Below are positions 27,601 to 42,202 of a stretch of 64,000 nt of DNA, one piece after another. The stretch's first letter is position 1, and the number at the start of each line of letters is the position of its first letter. Both the position numbers and the translations under genes were made by a program. This DNA comes from Anas platyrhynchos (lineage: Eukaryota > Chordata > Aves > Anseriformes > Anatidae). A model generated the notes under the pieces. That model ran no database searches. It was given only the letters and a program-made list of their open reading frames with translations, and had not been told where the DNA came from. Where the stretch lies: assembly GCF_047663525.1 (NCBI RefSeq), contig NC_092591.1:53545501-53609500 (forward strand), in the 5' to 3' direction.

Positions 27601-30600
27601 TTTCTTTGTCTTTTCAAAGAGCTTATATCCAGTCTTCTGTAGAAACACAGCCTCCCCAAATTAGTTAAGAGTTGTGTTACCTGCAGTGACAAATATCATT
27701 TGGTCCTAGGCAGGAAGGTACTAGATGTTGTCACGTTGTCATAACTTACTTCACTATTTATGCGGTATCTGATGCGTGCTATATTTGGTGCTGCTGTGCT
27801 GAGAAGCCTGCTAGTCTTTTTTGGGAAGAAATTGGTGAACATTCATAACAGGAGGATAAAGAAAAGATAGCGTGCTATGTTGATTGTTAAACGTGAATTT
27901 TTGATTCTGGAAGTATGAAGAACCTCCGGAATCTAGATGCAAGGTACAGAAACACAAAGAGAGAATGTGATAAGATATGTAAGAGGGTTTTGTCTGCTTT
28001 GTGTCCTTAAGTAGCCAAAACTGTATTTATAGCACTTTGTCCTAAAGCTTCTGGAGTCTCCTCCTGCTAGCAGTGGAAAGCAGCTGATGTCATACTGTGC
28101 CTTCCAGGAAAAGGGAATGGAAAGAATTGACGGAGAAACGAGTGCAGAACGTCTGTAAATATGTGCTTGAAACTATGAGCAAGTTTTGAGCCTCCAGTTC
28201 TTGGCACAGCATGTGGACGGTTTTGATCCTTCCCACCCTCTTCTTCCCTCTCACCTCTCCTCAAAAGCCTGATTGGGTGACGGCTCCAGCCTCTGCAGCA
28301 GGGAGCATTTATGGGGCCTTAGGTAGAGCAAGAAGCGAGTGAAGCTGCCTTGGCACAGATGTCCCAGTGCATTAAACACAAAAAATTAGCAGCCTGGATG
28401 GGGGGTTTCAGGGCCTCCAAATGAGCCTTGAGGGTGGAGTAGAAGGCGACTGAAGTTGGTTGGAAAAAGTCTCTGAATGTTCTGTAGATGTTCATGGCAA
28501 AGCATGACAATTAAGCTTCTTCAGGCAGAGAAAAGTTCATCTTAAGCATGGTGCTGTATTTGTGAATGGTGCTCAGAAAAAAAAAATGTTTCAGAGCGCT
28601 GCATATTGTTATTTATGAATGTGTTTTCAGTGTTTTAGACTGAATTATTGCAGAGAAAAATGTGTTTCTAAAATACATGCAGTGGTTTTCATGATAAAGA
28701 TCATGAATAAAGTATAAATTAATGTTGAAGAGGCTGGTAAATATTGCCAAAAAAATAAAAAATAAAGAAACTGTTACACAAGTGAGGACAAAAGAAAAAC
28801 CTTCAGAAAGCTTGAGCAGAAGCTTGGGAAGAACTCCTTTGCAATGAAATAGATCTTACTGCACTTGGGTTTTTGAACAAAAGTCAGGACATTCCTAAGT
28901 TAATGTTCCCACGGCAACGTTGTGTTTGCCTCTGATGAAGAAATAGTATGAAATATTTTTGAGAGTTTCAGTTCTATACACTCAATGCTAAATCTCTCAA
29001 AGCGTTAATAAAAAATTACCTGGTTTTGAAAGTTATTTGAATCAATATTCATTTTTTAAAATAGAGCATTGACGCCAGTTCTTTGTGGATGTAAATGAGA
29101 ATAATTTGAGTGTTATATCCATGTGCTTCTGCAAAGGACTTGGTGATGTGCTCGTTACCAAAAAAAAAAAAAAAAGGTAAATAAATCACTGAGCTTATTT
29201 TTCCTCTTTAGTTTGCAGGCATGGCAATGGCAGGTTCTGCGTGGTGGAGTTCTTAGCAAGTATTTGTCTAGTATAAGCCAAGTAAGGGACACACAAGCTT
29301 AAGGTAAATGAGTCTTTCTTAGTTGGGCTGCTTTGAAACAAAATATGAGTGTTTATCCTTCAACATTTTGCACACGTGGAATTTCAGGCCTACTCAATTT
29401 CTTACTCAGATTCTGAATTTTAGAAATTGGGATGCCTCAAAATTGTTTTCTGTCTGAAGCTGACAGTAGATGCTGGAAATGGTCACGTGCACTCTGTCCT
29501 CTTTTACCCACTGGGTGCATCAGTACAGCATGGTGATGGCATCAGTTTCAGGATCTTTGTGAGGAGACTTAACCACAGATCTTTTCCCTCTGTGTTTGAG
29601 TCTATTCTTTCTTGGATCACATGGAAACAAAGTACATACCTAGCTGTCCTTATAACAGGCTTATTTCAACAAGGAGCTATGCAAGCTGTGTTTATAAACA
29701 TTACACTTAGGAAAGTGAAAGTGTTAGTGTTTGAATCTTCTGGCTGAAATGGATGAGGTTGTTAAAGTTTAGTGCTGTTGCTTCTAGAAGTAGGCACTGT
29801 GTTTAAGCTGAGAATTTTGCTTCTGCTCAGTACACCTCAAACTTCTACCCCTAATAAGACATTAAACTCTGTACTACAGCTGGCAGGCCTTCTTGGGGCA
29901 CGTGCAGTATCCATCAAGCAATCAGGAGATTTCCAGTCTCCTTTTTTGTTCTAATCTGTGCTGATCCCCAGATGTATACCTCTTTTATTCTGTGTTCTGT
30001 TCTTCCTTTTGCATCTGTTAATAGAACAAATGTAAATTCTGACAGTTGACGGAGCTGTCGCGAGTAATTCAACTGGTCTAATTACTAGCTGTACAGATTG
30101 TCTGGTAACCTGGGTGCAGCTTAGTATTTTTCCCTGCGATGCTGAAGGAAATATTTGACAGCACCGGCTGCAGAAATAAAGTGAGCAGGCACAGTGACTG
30201 GGAGCTGGCATCGAGCACGGTGCTGAGAGGTTTGGGCAGTGTCAAGATTGCAGTAGAAGACGGGAAATTCTCAGATTAGAAAGCGTGTCTGCCTCTTGGG
30301 TGAGTTTTTGGCACTGTAGGAGCCTCCAGGTCTGTCAGGTTTCTTCTTGCTATCTCTGTTGTCTTTCTGTCTCCTAAGCAATGCTTGCTAGAAAGTGGCG
30401 TACCCCCTGTGGGCTGGGACCCGAGCTGTGCAGTAAGTGAAACTTCACCTGCTTTGTGTAGGCCTTCCTCTTCACAGCCTCTACGCTCATGTTTCCAAGT
30501 GTTTTATATTGGTACTTAAAAGAGTATAAAACCACTGTGATGCCAGACGTAACATTGATTTATGTGAGAGATGGTTGGCATCAGGATGTATCTGAGATCG

Positions 30601-32016
30601 AGCTGTGTGGTCTGTTTCACTTGTTAGACTCTTTAATTGTAAATGGTAGTCTTGACATCCCACAAACATTAAATTCCTGGAAGGTGTAATCAGAAATCAG
30701 AACTAACTGGTCTAGACAAGTGCTGACTGTGACAGTATTATCATTGATCAGAATCCATTAATTGATCCGGTAATCGCTTACAGATGGTGCTGAGTGCTGG
30801 GGAGACTGAAGCTTCCCCACTAAGTAGCAGAGTGGTATTGCTGGGTTTATTGGGCTTGTCTCCATCATCTGGTACTTAGTGGCCAGAGCCATATATTCTC
30901 ATTACCAGCTGCAGTTCTGTTTGAGTTGTATGGCATACCAGAAGTTACAGCTGTTTGTTTATCACCAGGAGTAGTTTGTCATTCCAGGCTCTGGCAGGGC
31001 TAGGCATTAAACCTTCCTTTTTCAACAAGGACTTGTTGCGTGGCGTCATCGCTCCTCCCAGCTGTGCGTAGCAGGGGTTGGAAGCAGCATCTGGTGCAGG
31101 ACATCAGTCAAGGAGGGTAACTGCTGGGAAAAGCATTGCCAAAGCCACGATGTCCTGATTTACACCTATGAATTGTTTTGCTGTCCACACAAGAACCTAC
31201 TCTCAAGCAGCTATGAAAACGGTTAACTCTCAGCCTCTAATGCTCGGCTGGGGTCAGTCTGCAGTTTGTACTTAAAGCCTAATGCTGTGACAGTTAATTA
31301 CAGAAATTGCTCTGTTCCACACCTTGCTAGGTACGTGTCAGCTGTACGTGCCTTCATCTGAAGTATCCAAGTTCTGACTTTTGAGAAGAAATAGGTTTGC
31401 CAGATTCTTTGGCCCTTGGGCTAGGTCTGTCTGTGTAAACTTGAATAAAGTATTCAGTGGGTTTATGTTCTGCATGCAATTACCAGCCACACTGAAACAA
31501 TTTTGGTTTGAGAAACACTTATGATTTAAGAGCGTTCTCCTAGACAGGTGGTCATCAGCTTTGCTACTTGCTTTTATAAAGTTTTTATTGCGCTGGATTT
31601 TCTTTGATTCAATCAGATGTCTTCTATTTTCCAAAGGTATCAAGAATTATGGGTTCCTCTGGCTATGTTAGCTGCACTTCATCTCCTTTGAAGTTTTTAA
31701 ATTAGTTCTCTAATGTTACATAGTTATATGTGCTAAGGGAAGGTTTTCTTTTCAACATTTAAAAAGTTATTTACTGTTGTATTCGTAGGCATTTACATGA
31801 TTGGTGAGCTGTGTAGTTCAGGTTTTACTGAAAGTTCATTATCACAGCAATACAACTCAGCATTTACAACAACTCCATAGGCCTTAAATACCTTGCAAAG
31901 TCTGAGATTGAAAGGAGGAGAAAATAAAATGTGTATTACATGTTTTTAAGCTAGGGCCATTAGCAGGATTGTGAGACCATGTTTTGACCATAAATAAATA
32001 TGCTTTATTTAAACTT

Positions 32017-32041
32017 AAAAAAAAAAAAAAAAAAAAAAAAA
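32017..32041 (+). repeat. A25 tract preceded by AATAAA
   Basis: A run of 25 A lies 18 nt after AATAAA (31993-31998). That layout resembles the tail of a reverse-transcribed mRNA, but I do not recognise the upstream sequence and see no target-site duplication. A simple A-tract expansion is equally possible. Confidence 0.5.
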
Positions 32042-35000
32042 GGCAGTGGAACGTGGATGAGGTGAAAAGAGGTGTACTCAGGTAAAATATTTGCTAGTAG
32101 GAGGTAGTGCTATTCTGAAATGTTATGAATGTTTCTTCTGAGTTCATTATTCTGAAACCAAACAAAAATGTAAAGTATAAAAATGTAAACTGACCAGTAG
32201 TCAGTTTTCAGTAATATTCTAGAAAAGATAAATGAACTCATCACTTTGAAAATGCACATTTCAGATGACTAAATTAAATTTCTCTGAATTCCTGGATTGG
32301 TTTTTATTTTTCTTAACTAGTTTTATAAGAAAACTCATTTTTTGTTGTGTTCAGGCTTATGAGTTCATTTAGCGGGTATAATACTTAATTAAAACAATTG
32401 AATTAATTAGGAATGATTTTTAAAATGACTCTAAAATAAGGATATAAAATCTCAAGAGATCTCCTTCTGGAAAAGAAGGCATGAGTACATGTGACAAATA
32501 TCCAAGTATATTAAAAGATAAGTTAGAAGAGGATAAGGATCACTTACGCACACTTCTGAAAGAATATAGAACAAAGGTTATGGAGAGGCCTGCAAAGCAG
32601 GGAAAATGTGGGCACTCACATAGCCTTGTAAAACTCTTCGCATTGCAGATGAATACTGGTTTTGGTTGTTTGCCTATAGATATGTAAGCAGATGTGGATT
32701 TTTTGTTAAATGTTGCTAGACAGCCATAAATGTAGTTCCGCAAAATAGCGTACAACCTAGGAGGAAGCAGAGAAGAAATTCTTAATAAATAAATACTTCC
32801 AAAGTTTGTGTTTCGATATATGTTGGCTTGTGTTATGGGTCAATGGTTGAGTAGCATCTCCGACTTACAAGATGTTAGTGCAAAGAGTCTGTATAGTTCC
32901 TGTTTGATTTGCTTAAGAAATAACACTTGTTCCTTGTGGTGTTCTTTGTGTTACCTAACTCAGAGCTTTTTTTCATACGCTCCCATCTCTACTGTCTTAC
33001 ATTAGAGTTCACATCTGCAGGGTCATTGTCATCTGTTAGTGCTGCTGCTCTCAAACTGTAATGTAGGTTAGGACTGTGCGTGCTGCTGGTGGTAACACTG
33101 CTTCTGTCTTGAGATGAAAAGCCACACAGGTAGGAGAAATCCACAGAATAGTAATAGGAAACAAGACATCTGCTGCCCCTTTCTTTTGTACCCTTCTATT
33201 TATTTATTTGAAGTCTGCATAAGATTGTTACTACCATATGATAACTTGTTACTAGAAATGGGCTTTCATGTTTCTCAGCTGTTTGCAAGATGCAGTTCAT
33301 GTTGTAATGATTGTTGTTATGATTCTAACTTGAGAGTACTCAATGTTTCTTGTTTCTTTTCTTTTAGAGTGAAGACTGGAAGTGTTAGAGAGGTGCGTAG
33401 CTGCAGGTATGAACCAACTAAAGTTTCTGTCCATCAGTTGCTTATTGGAGCTTCCTTTCAAAGGTTTAGACAAGTTGTCTTTACTTTCAGAGATATGTGG
33501 CCACTGTAGTGAGCTCAACCTTAAGCTCTTTGTAATTTCCTGCCCTTGTGCTGCTAAAGGGAGTTGGAAGTGGTAACAACTTAGGACTGCAAGTACCAAA
33601 TAACTATGCTTCTTTAGCTCCATACGTAATTTAATAATGTTATAAATACAAGTAAATACAAAGTAGAAATGTTATTCTACTTTTGTAGTAGAATATAATA
33701 CAACATTCATAGTTATTTCTTGGCCAGAATAAATCTCAAGTTCTCTATACTATATATAACTACAGGTTTTGGTTGGAAGAACTCCATGTGGACTGAGACA
33801 AATTTCATTATGTTCAGCATAACAGGAACGTGGTTGAGTGTGAAAATGTTTGGAGCCAATTGTGAGGATCTTCTGGTGCAGTCCTGCTCATGTCTGAAGT
33901 CCAGCAAGGGTGTAATTTCATGAGCCAATTCCCCCTTCCTGCTTTACTCAATTCCTAGTGCTGATTACTTGATGGTGTCTGGTTCTTATGATAGTTTGAC
34001 TGCATGGTCAACAGCCAACTTGCTAACCCAATTAAAGTCTCTCTCATGAGCAAGTTATTTCTCTGGTTTAGTGACTTGGATTTAATGACACTGCTTTGAC
34101 CACACAATAAAAAAAAAAAGCAGTGGCTGTAACTGTGCAGCTTTAGGACAATCAACTTGTGACTGCTATGTTAAGTAACACTATCATGCTCAAATTGTGG
34201 TGATTGTTGCTATTCTGAGAATTACCTCAGCTATGGCAGTAATATTTCAGATGTGCTTTAGTGTACAAACAGAGAAAGGAGGCTCTTTAATAAGGAATTA
34301 TACTAGCCATGTCACTTTCCAACTCTCACACAGAATGTTGCTGATAGCTTTACCAAGGCCCTAAAGAGATGAAAAATGAATGCTTATTTCTGTAACAATA
34401 ACAGTAGATCCTTTCCCTACCATACTCCTAAATCTAAAGTTTCTACAAGAAGGGGAGACAATGGCATTGATTGATGTACCTGTAGATATTAGGCGGTTAG
34501 TGACTGCAAAAAGCAAGAGTGGATAGGAAGGATGTGTTCCTTCTGTGCTATGTCCTTATCGAAGAACTCAGAAGTGTGGGTGGAGAGCAATGTCCCCTTA
34601 CCGGCTTTGGTATGTTGACTTGCTCGTCCTGTCAAGACAGAAAAAAGAGCCAGGGATATCTGTGGAAAAAATGGCCAGGGGCAGACACTTGCTGAAGAAA
34701 GCAGAACAAAATAAGATGTGTGGTCAGTGGAAAATTATGCATAATTTGATAGCTCATACAAGATGCCAGTCCTGCTGGCTAGTCTGGCTATTCCTTTAGG
34801 TGTAGTGATGCAGAGTGTATGGGACTGACAAAACCTCCAGTGAGTAGCCTCTGGGCCCTGCTTGTGTTTTAGGCAAAGGCTTCAGAGGAAATACTTGTCC
34901 CATGTAGATCCAATTTGGTAAGGTCTTAAGGAAATCAGTTTTCGAAGCCTTTACTAGGGTTCGAAGTATGCTCAGGGTGGGAGGAGAAGCCATGACAACA

Positions 35001-38000
35001 GTCTTGCATGAAAAATAAAACTAGCTGGTGAGGAGTGCTTGTGCAGTCTGTGATTGCTCCCCATCCAGAGCAGGATTAGAGAGATGAACCTCAGTAGGTT
35101 TAAAAATACATATATTTTTAGAGTTTAATGTATCAAATATATGAAAAAAAGAGGCTATAATCATGTGTTGATTTCCTCTGAATATGGATGGATGCATACT
35201 TGAAAAAAAAGTATTTTGTATTTCTTCAAACTGTGGGGACACAATGGTTTAAGAAACAGGTGACAGAAGGAAAGGGACCTCTTTGTCCATAAGTTAGAAT
35301 GCACTCAGTGGGGGTTGAATTTTGATATTGCCTTGAGGAGGGATTTGTTTTCTATCCATGGCCATTTGCTGTGATTTTCATAAATACACTGGTAAGGTTT
35401 TAGTCATGCCTATATTAGAAAGAAAACATAATTTGTTTTTACAATGCATTATATCCAGCCTCTCTGTAGGTTATTCATTAGAGTAGAAATAGCTGAAGTT
35501 GGTATCCAAGAATACTTCATTTTTGAGTGATCTTTAGCAAAATGGCTTTTGGTTGGAGGTACCAGTTTGAGGGCATTGGTCTCCAGGCATTGTGGGTGTT
35601 GCACAACAGAACTCCTTCCCTAAGTGGCCAGCCCACTGTGGTTTACCCTTCCTGCTCCTTTGCTGCCTTATTAGGTCCATACAGAAAGTAGAAAAGAGAA
35701 TGTTGGCATTTGTGTTTTTTTTTTTTTCTGAAGCATTTCTGTCTTTTCTGACAGTCTAATCTGTGATTAGACTGAGTCTTACAGACTTCTGAAATTTTGC
35801 CAATTAACAAAACACAGTTCCAGAATCTGTTGGTTTGGATTATATAAATAACAAAATCTTCAAATTATTTAAATATCAAATTATTCAATTTTGCTGAAAA
35901 TAAGCCACCGATTGGAACACATGAGTTTGCTGTAAGATACGTAATTTTTCGTCCTTATGAGGAAAAATCTTGAATTCATCTGTCTTAATGTGAATGTAGA
36001 AAGGTGTCCAAATGAAAGAGGATCAACATCTTCTCTTTAACATCTAAGGTTATATAAATCCATATTAATTATATTAATATATTAATCCAAATTATATATA
36101 TTAGTTCCTTATTATACATACCAGTATAAAATGCCTCTTAGGATGAACTGAATAAACAAACTGCCTAGAGATCGAATCAGGGCAAAACTGTTGGAATTCT
36201 GATTAGAGTCTGGTTCAGAGAATTAAACTAAAGAGGAGTCAGCTTTGCTTTGAGGTGAGGAATCGGCTGTCCTTTTAAATAGCACTTGCCTTTGTTCCAC
36301 ACTTTTATGGTAGCTGCTGTCTCCAAGCAGACAAGTTTTTGAAATGGAGAGTTTACTCTGAGACTTGGGATTGGTCCTGGTATTCGGAAACTCTTATGCT
36401 ACACTTTGCCAAAGCAAACTAAACAGTTATTCTTCTTGTCAAGTATTGCTGTTTTAAGAGGGCCTTGTGAGCACTGATGGTTTCAGGAGCGAGGAACTCC
36501 TACCTTCTGTTATACTTGTCAAATCTACGTGCACTATGCTTATATTCTTCCAGGCAAACAAATTTGCCTTAACAGTGTTCGAATGCCCTGTGAATAGAAG
36601 AGAGAATGGTTGTACCTCTTGCTGCCCTGGCCCTCCTTTAGGATGCTGCTTTTGTTTTCCTGAAGGTAAAATAATTAATTGTTTGGCACCCCTATTCCAA
36701 AAACCAGGGGAAGTCATGCCTTGCCATGGGGCTAGCCAGTGCTCTAAGTAGAAATGATTATTGCAATGATTGCTATTTTAACTGCTTGTTACACTCTGCT
36801 GGAGCTGTCTGAGCTGCCTGTGAACTTTTCAGGTAATGTGCAAAGCAAAGTTTTCATTTGGATAAAATGGGAGAGAAATATTTTATTTATTTTTAACTAT
36901 AGTGTAATGTCAACTGTGCTGGTTTTGTAGCTGGTGCTATTAGAAGAAACAATTTAAGATTAAAGGACTTGTCAAAACAGCTTGCATGGCTGTTCTGATT
37001 GCTGCAAAGGACAATGAAACTTGAGACTTGTTGCTTTGTTTAGTCTGAAAGGTCTCTTGAAATTTAAAAAGGAAGGGGGGGAAAAGCCTCAATCATACTT
37101 GTAGAAGTTTTTTAAACAGAACTGGCTGCTATTCTAGAAACAGTCAGGAAGGAGAGGCCTGTAAATTATTCAATAATATGAAGTTTGTTCCTTTCAGTTA
37201 AGATTATTTGTTATGTTCCTGGAGTAAAACAAACAAAAAACCTCACTCTCTGACCAGTTCTTGCTTCCTCTAAATTCTTTACACAAACACTTGATGTACT
37301 ACTTGCAATAAACCTCGGCTAAAAGTATTTCTCATGTGGGGTGATAGAACAATCTTCAGATGTGGTATTGTCCTGGCGCTGTACAGTCGGTTCTGCAGTC
37401 TCCCCTGGGTCCCATATGCAACAACATGGCAATGCTCTGTGTAAACGTAGCTGGTTGGCTTGCTCCTCGTAGCTCTGCGGTGTGTTTGGCTTGGAGAGAA
37501 GCAGACTGGTCAGAGCTTTCCAGGACCCAGTGGATTTCAAACTCCTTAGCAGAAGAATAATTTCTGGCTGTGTTTTAGTGGCAGAAAACTAACATAAAAT
37601 GTGTAGTTGATTCTTTTTAAAGAATTCTGCGAATATTGCAGAGATGACAAAATGTTTGTTTTCGGTGCATCTTCTTGACTAAGTCTAGAGCTGCAGATTC
37701 ATGTTGTATAGGGAAAGACAGCAAAACTACAGGGCTCTTTGAAACCAGATTTCTAGGTCGTACTTGTGTTTAGATCTCCAACTTCTTACATGTATAAAAT
37801 ACTTCCACAGAATTGCTTGCAGGATTGTTTCTTAGACAAAAGGCTGAAATATGTGAGGGTGAACTCCTGGCTGTTACCGCAGACAGAAAGAGGGGAAAGG
37901 TTCCTCTGCTTTCAGCGCGTGGTAGCTTGCAGACATTAGTATTCAAATTCTTTTCTATGGAAGACTGGGTGCTGAAGTACAGGTGTTGTATACCATCTGC

Positions 38001-41000
38001 ACTTCCAATTTGAGCAAGTCAGAACTCAGTTAATAAACATAAGAAAAAAAAAATTAAAAAAGGACAGAACACTTCAGGCAGCAGCAATGTTTTGTTCTGT
38101 TTCCATTTCCTTTTAGTAGTTCTGTAATTTCACAGGGCAGAGATGCATGTCCTTGCTTCTTGTATTCTTATTTCCTGCCTTGTCTCCTGCTCTGTGTTAT
38201 ATTGCAGCCTTTATTTCCTCTTACTATTGTTGTGGCCAAGCTACTCTTCCTAATTTCTCAAGGTTTTTTTTCTGTGTTGCCAGCATGTCCACAAGTCTTT
38301 CAGATCTCTTAGGTATTTTTCTGTAGTTTGTCTCTTCCAAAACACATAAGCAGTGTTATGTTCTAGCACTGTAATGATAAAAACTCAAAATGCTTCCCAA
38401 ACTGTCTGCTGGAATTTTGGCTGGTGTTTAAAAATAAATAAAAATTACTGAAGTCGTCTTTTGCATGTCTTTCAGTAGAGATTAAACAGTACCTGAAATT
38501 TTACAGTTATTGACAAAAAATTTGAAAAAACGAGGCTTACAAGATTAAATCCTTTATAGTTTTTTAATGGCTATATGGCTTTGTAAACAACAAGTTGGCA
38601 ATGAGACCTACAAGGAAACCTACAAGCATCTGCTTCAAAAGCAGTTGCCCTGGGATTCATAAATCAATGCTGCTTCTTCATATCAATTATTAATTGTGAA
38701 GTGTCTTGCAAACAGGGATAAACACACAGTGATTACCTTGTCTTTGGTTTGACAAAATTAATTATTCTGGGGAGCCTGCATTAAGGCTTGCCATTATCTG
38801 TTCTACAAGTACAGCTGCTCTACTGGGTTGTCATGTGTTAATTGCTCCGAATTCATGATTTAGCCTTTTGGCAGTTTGTTCATCTGTATATATGCCTCGT
38901 GTCTTTCATAGAATTCCTCTTCAGCCAGGTCTTTGTCTACTTTGCATCACAGTAAGTTTTGCTGTGTTTTTTTTTAGTGTTTTTTTCTTTTTTTTTTAAG
39001 TTTTTTATCCACTACTACTGCTACCACCAAGAAACAGCTGATAAAGCTGATTTTTGTCTCCTCTATTCCTTCAGTCTGAAGAAAAATGAGGAAATATGCC
39101 AGATAAAATTAGGAAACAAAACTTATCTGGGAGAGACTGTTATATTTTTATGAAAATTAACAGCTATGTTTTATGTATCTTTGGGGAGCAGGTGTTAGAA
39201 GGAAACGGTGAAGCAACAAAGAAAAGATGGAGTTCATCAGTAAATATTTTAATGTGCAGTTTTTCCTAACAGATTTTTTTTATTGATTTCACTGTATTGT
39301 TTTAGTAGAATATTAACCTGATGGTGCATAGGTACTCTCCTTGAAAACAGGGTGAGCAGGTACTGGCTGCTGTTGGAAAAATGCCAGTATATACTGTGTC
39401 TGTCACTGTACATGGAGCTACTGTGATAGTTAAAATCCTTTGGAGTTTGTCTTAAAAAAAAAAAAAAAAAAAAAAGAAAGGGGGTAAGGATTCTGAAAAT
39501 AATAGCTGTGATTTGTCTTTTTTTTTATTTATTTTTGAGCAACCTCAAAGCAGAGAGCTTTGGAGGCTCTGTTTGTTCTTCATTGCTCTAAGATAAGAAA
39601 TTCCATGATTGGAGGTAGGTGCTAGACAAGCCCAAGGCGTTGTCAGGAGGCAGTTTCCTGGCCTGTTCACTTGTTTCTTCATTTTTGTAATGCCTCTGCA
39701 AGGATTTGTAGTGTCATCACTGAAGTAGCAGACACAGCTGCGGCAGGTCAAGCACTGGGTTAGCAGCCTCATGCTGCTGTGTTAGCTGATGGCTGTCCTG
39801 AGAAAGTAAGAGGGTAGTGTTGTGCAGCTGTTCTGCCCTAGAGAAGCAGGGCATTGTCTGCAGAGCTGTGGGCTGCTCATGCTGCTGAAGTCTGATACCC
39901 ACAACCCCACTAGTATATTCACAGCATGCTCATGTTTCCCCATTCAGGCAAGCAGATGAAGACAACGAAGGGAAAATTGCAGAAGTTTGGGAGCCGCAGT
40001 CGTGAAGGCTTTGAACTTCATTTATCTGCAATAAGAGGGAATTAAGACTGATAATTCAGCTGTTTCTGAGTTCCTGTTACTAGCAGTTATTCCCAGAGCC
40101 AAACGTTGTTGCAGGTTTTTTTTGGCTTCTCGGATTTGAACAAATGGTGTAACCTGCTTCCTGGTAGATAAGTGCTCATGTTGCAGAGCTGTCATCTCCC
40201 ATTTGGTGTAGTCCTCCTCAGGAGTAAGCCAGGTATTGAATATACCACAGATTGAGTTTATTTGGCAGTTACATGCTAACATACTGAAAGCAATTGCAAG
40301 GCATTTTAAAAGAAAGGAAAATGCATATATACTGATCACGGTCTGTGCTGTAGAATTTCTGAAGGCCAGAGGTGTGATTTACTACTTATTTTTGCTGCTT
40401 ATGAAAGCATTTGAATACATTACCGGTAATAAGTTAGCATTTTTAATTAGCATTTACATAGTGTATGCATAGTTCAGCTTTTGAGTAGTTTTAACAGCAC
40501 AACTTCTCTTTTTCTTTTTTTTTTTCCTGTAGTACTTTTTGCCATTCCTTTCTCCCAATACACATGCATAGGATCTTTGACATGTTCCAGACTTGCTGCC
40601 TTCCACATTTGTAGAGGGTAATAATCTGTACTGTTTGTTTTCACGTTGTCACCACAAAACTGACCCAGTAATCTCTCAACCTCTGTTTTCTGCTTACAGG
40701 AACCTCACCTGTTGTGGGTTTGTCTGGTAGCTTCCAGCTACTAGTCCAGTCTGTCCTTGCACTCATGTAAATTTATTGTATCTGCAGTATCCTGCCAGCA
40801 AGGAGTTTAAAAAATCTACAACCCTTTGCCTGAAAAAACATCTCCTTTCATCCTCTGAGAGGAGGAATACTGATTTATCAGCCATTAAGATTTTGCTTTC
40901 TTACCTGTCATTTGAAAAGTTGGTTAGCTTAGAGACATTATCCACTTGCAAAAATAGGCCACGTGTAACCTATTTGAGCTGATACACGTGTTCGCGTTAG

Positions 41001-42142
41001 TGCTTGTTTCAAATAAAAGCCAGAAGGATGACATCCAGACTTGTCAGTCAAATGGGTGTGTGGCAGTCAATGGAGAACTGCTTGGCTTCGCATTGGCACG
41101 GGGTAATACTGTATATACACATTTTCCCTATCTGTTTTACTTTTACATTATGGTCATTAAATTCTGTCAGAGCATTATTTGATTCCTGTTTGTACTTCCA
41201 GCAAAACAATGGCTTAAAGTCACCTGTCTGAATCCTCAGTGTTCGAGACTACTTTGCTGGTGCCTTTTGAGGAGCCCGCACACTAATGTGTGCATCACAG
41301 GGAGCAGACAGGAGGGACTGGATGTAGGTGTACAGCCTGTGCAGTCTGTGCTCCAGTCCAGAAGTATCTTGATTAATAAAAAGTAGTTGGATTAGTTGGG
41401 TTTTTATTGGCTTGTTTTTAAAGAAAACAATGCACAAGCCTTAATCTTTCCTGAAAAATTTGGAATTCACTTTTCATTTAAAAAAAAAAAAAAGAAAAAA
41501 AAAAAGAAGCAGAGCAGTAAACATCTCAAGGCATTGAGTTCCTAAGCGTTAAGTGAATGTGACAGTGCTTTGAGAAAGTCAAAACAAAACAGTCAGCTCC
41601 TTTCCTTTGTCTGGCATTGTGCTTGTAGCTCTGAACTAGTCCTGCTGTTGGCTGTTGAAGACATTGAAGGCTGTTGAGTTTTATTGTAAGGAGGTAAGAT
41701 AACATCTGTAGGAACAGCTTTTTTTAGTTCTGCTTGTGGAATGCCTTGTCATGTTTGTAGGAAGGGTCAACTAACTAATGCTTAGGTTTATTGTCTAGCA
41801 AACAGTGTTCTCCTTTCTTTGTGTCTCAGGAAAGCATCTCTGCATCCTGATTGTCCTGTAAAACATCTGGAAACAGAGGAGCTAAGGGAAGTAGCTTGAA
41901 TTTTTGCATCAGGTCTGTACAGAACTGGGAAAACAGTGTTCTTTTCTATCACAGTTTGTAATCCCGGATGGTACTCTGAAAAAGCAGCAAGTGGTAGGTC
42001 TTTTCTGACCAGCATAGTTTAGAACCCCTTTGCACAACCAACTGAGACAGGTATTGGGCTTTATATGCTGCTTTGACACATCAGATTTGTGTTCATGGTT
42101 GCCACAGAAAGGCAACTATGTTTTTAATCCACACAAAGTCTT

Positions 42143-42202
42143 CTGTTTTCACATGAAGAGTGTGTACTGGATCTGTTTTCACATGAAGAGTGTGTACTGG
42201 AT
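42143..42202. repeat. 30-nt unit in exact tandem duplication
   Basis: The 30-nt unit at 42143-42172, containing CACATGAAGAGTGTGTACTG, is repeated exactly at 42173-42202. It lies within the CELF1 first-intron region and looks like a recent duplication. Confidence 0.9.
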
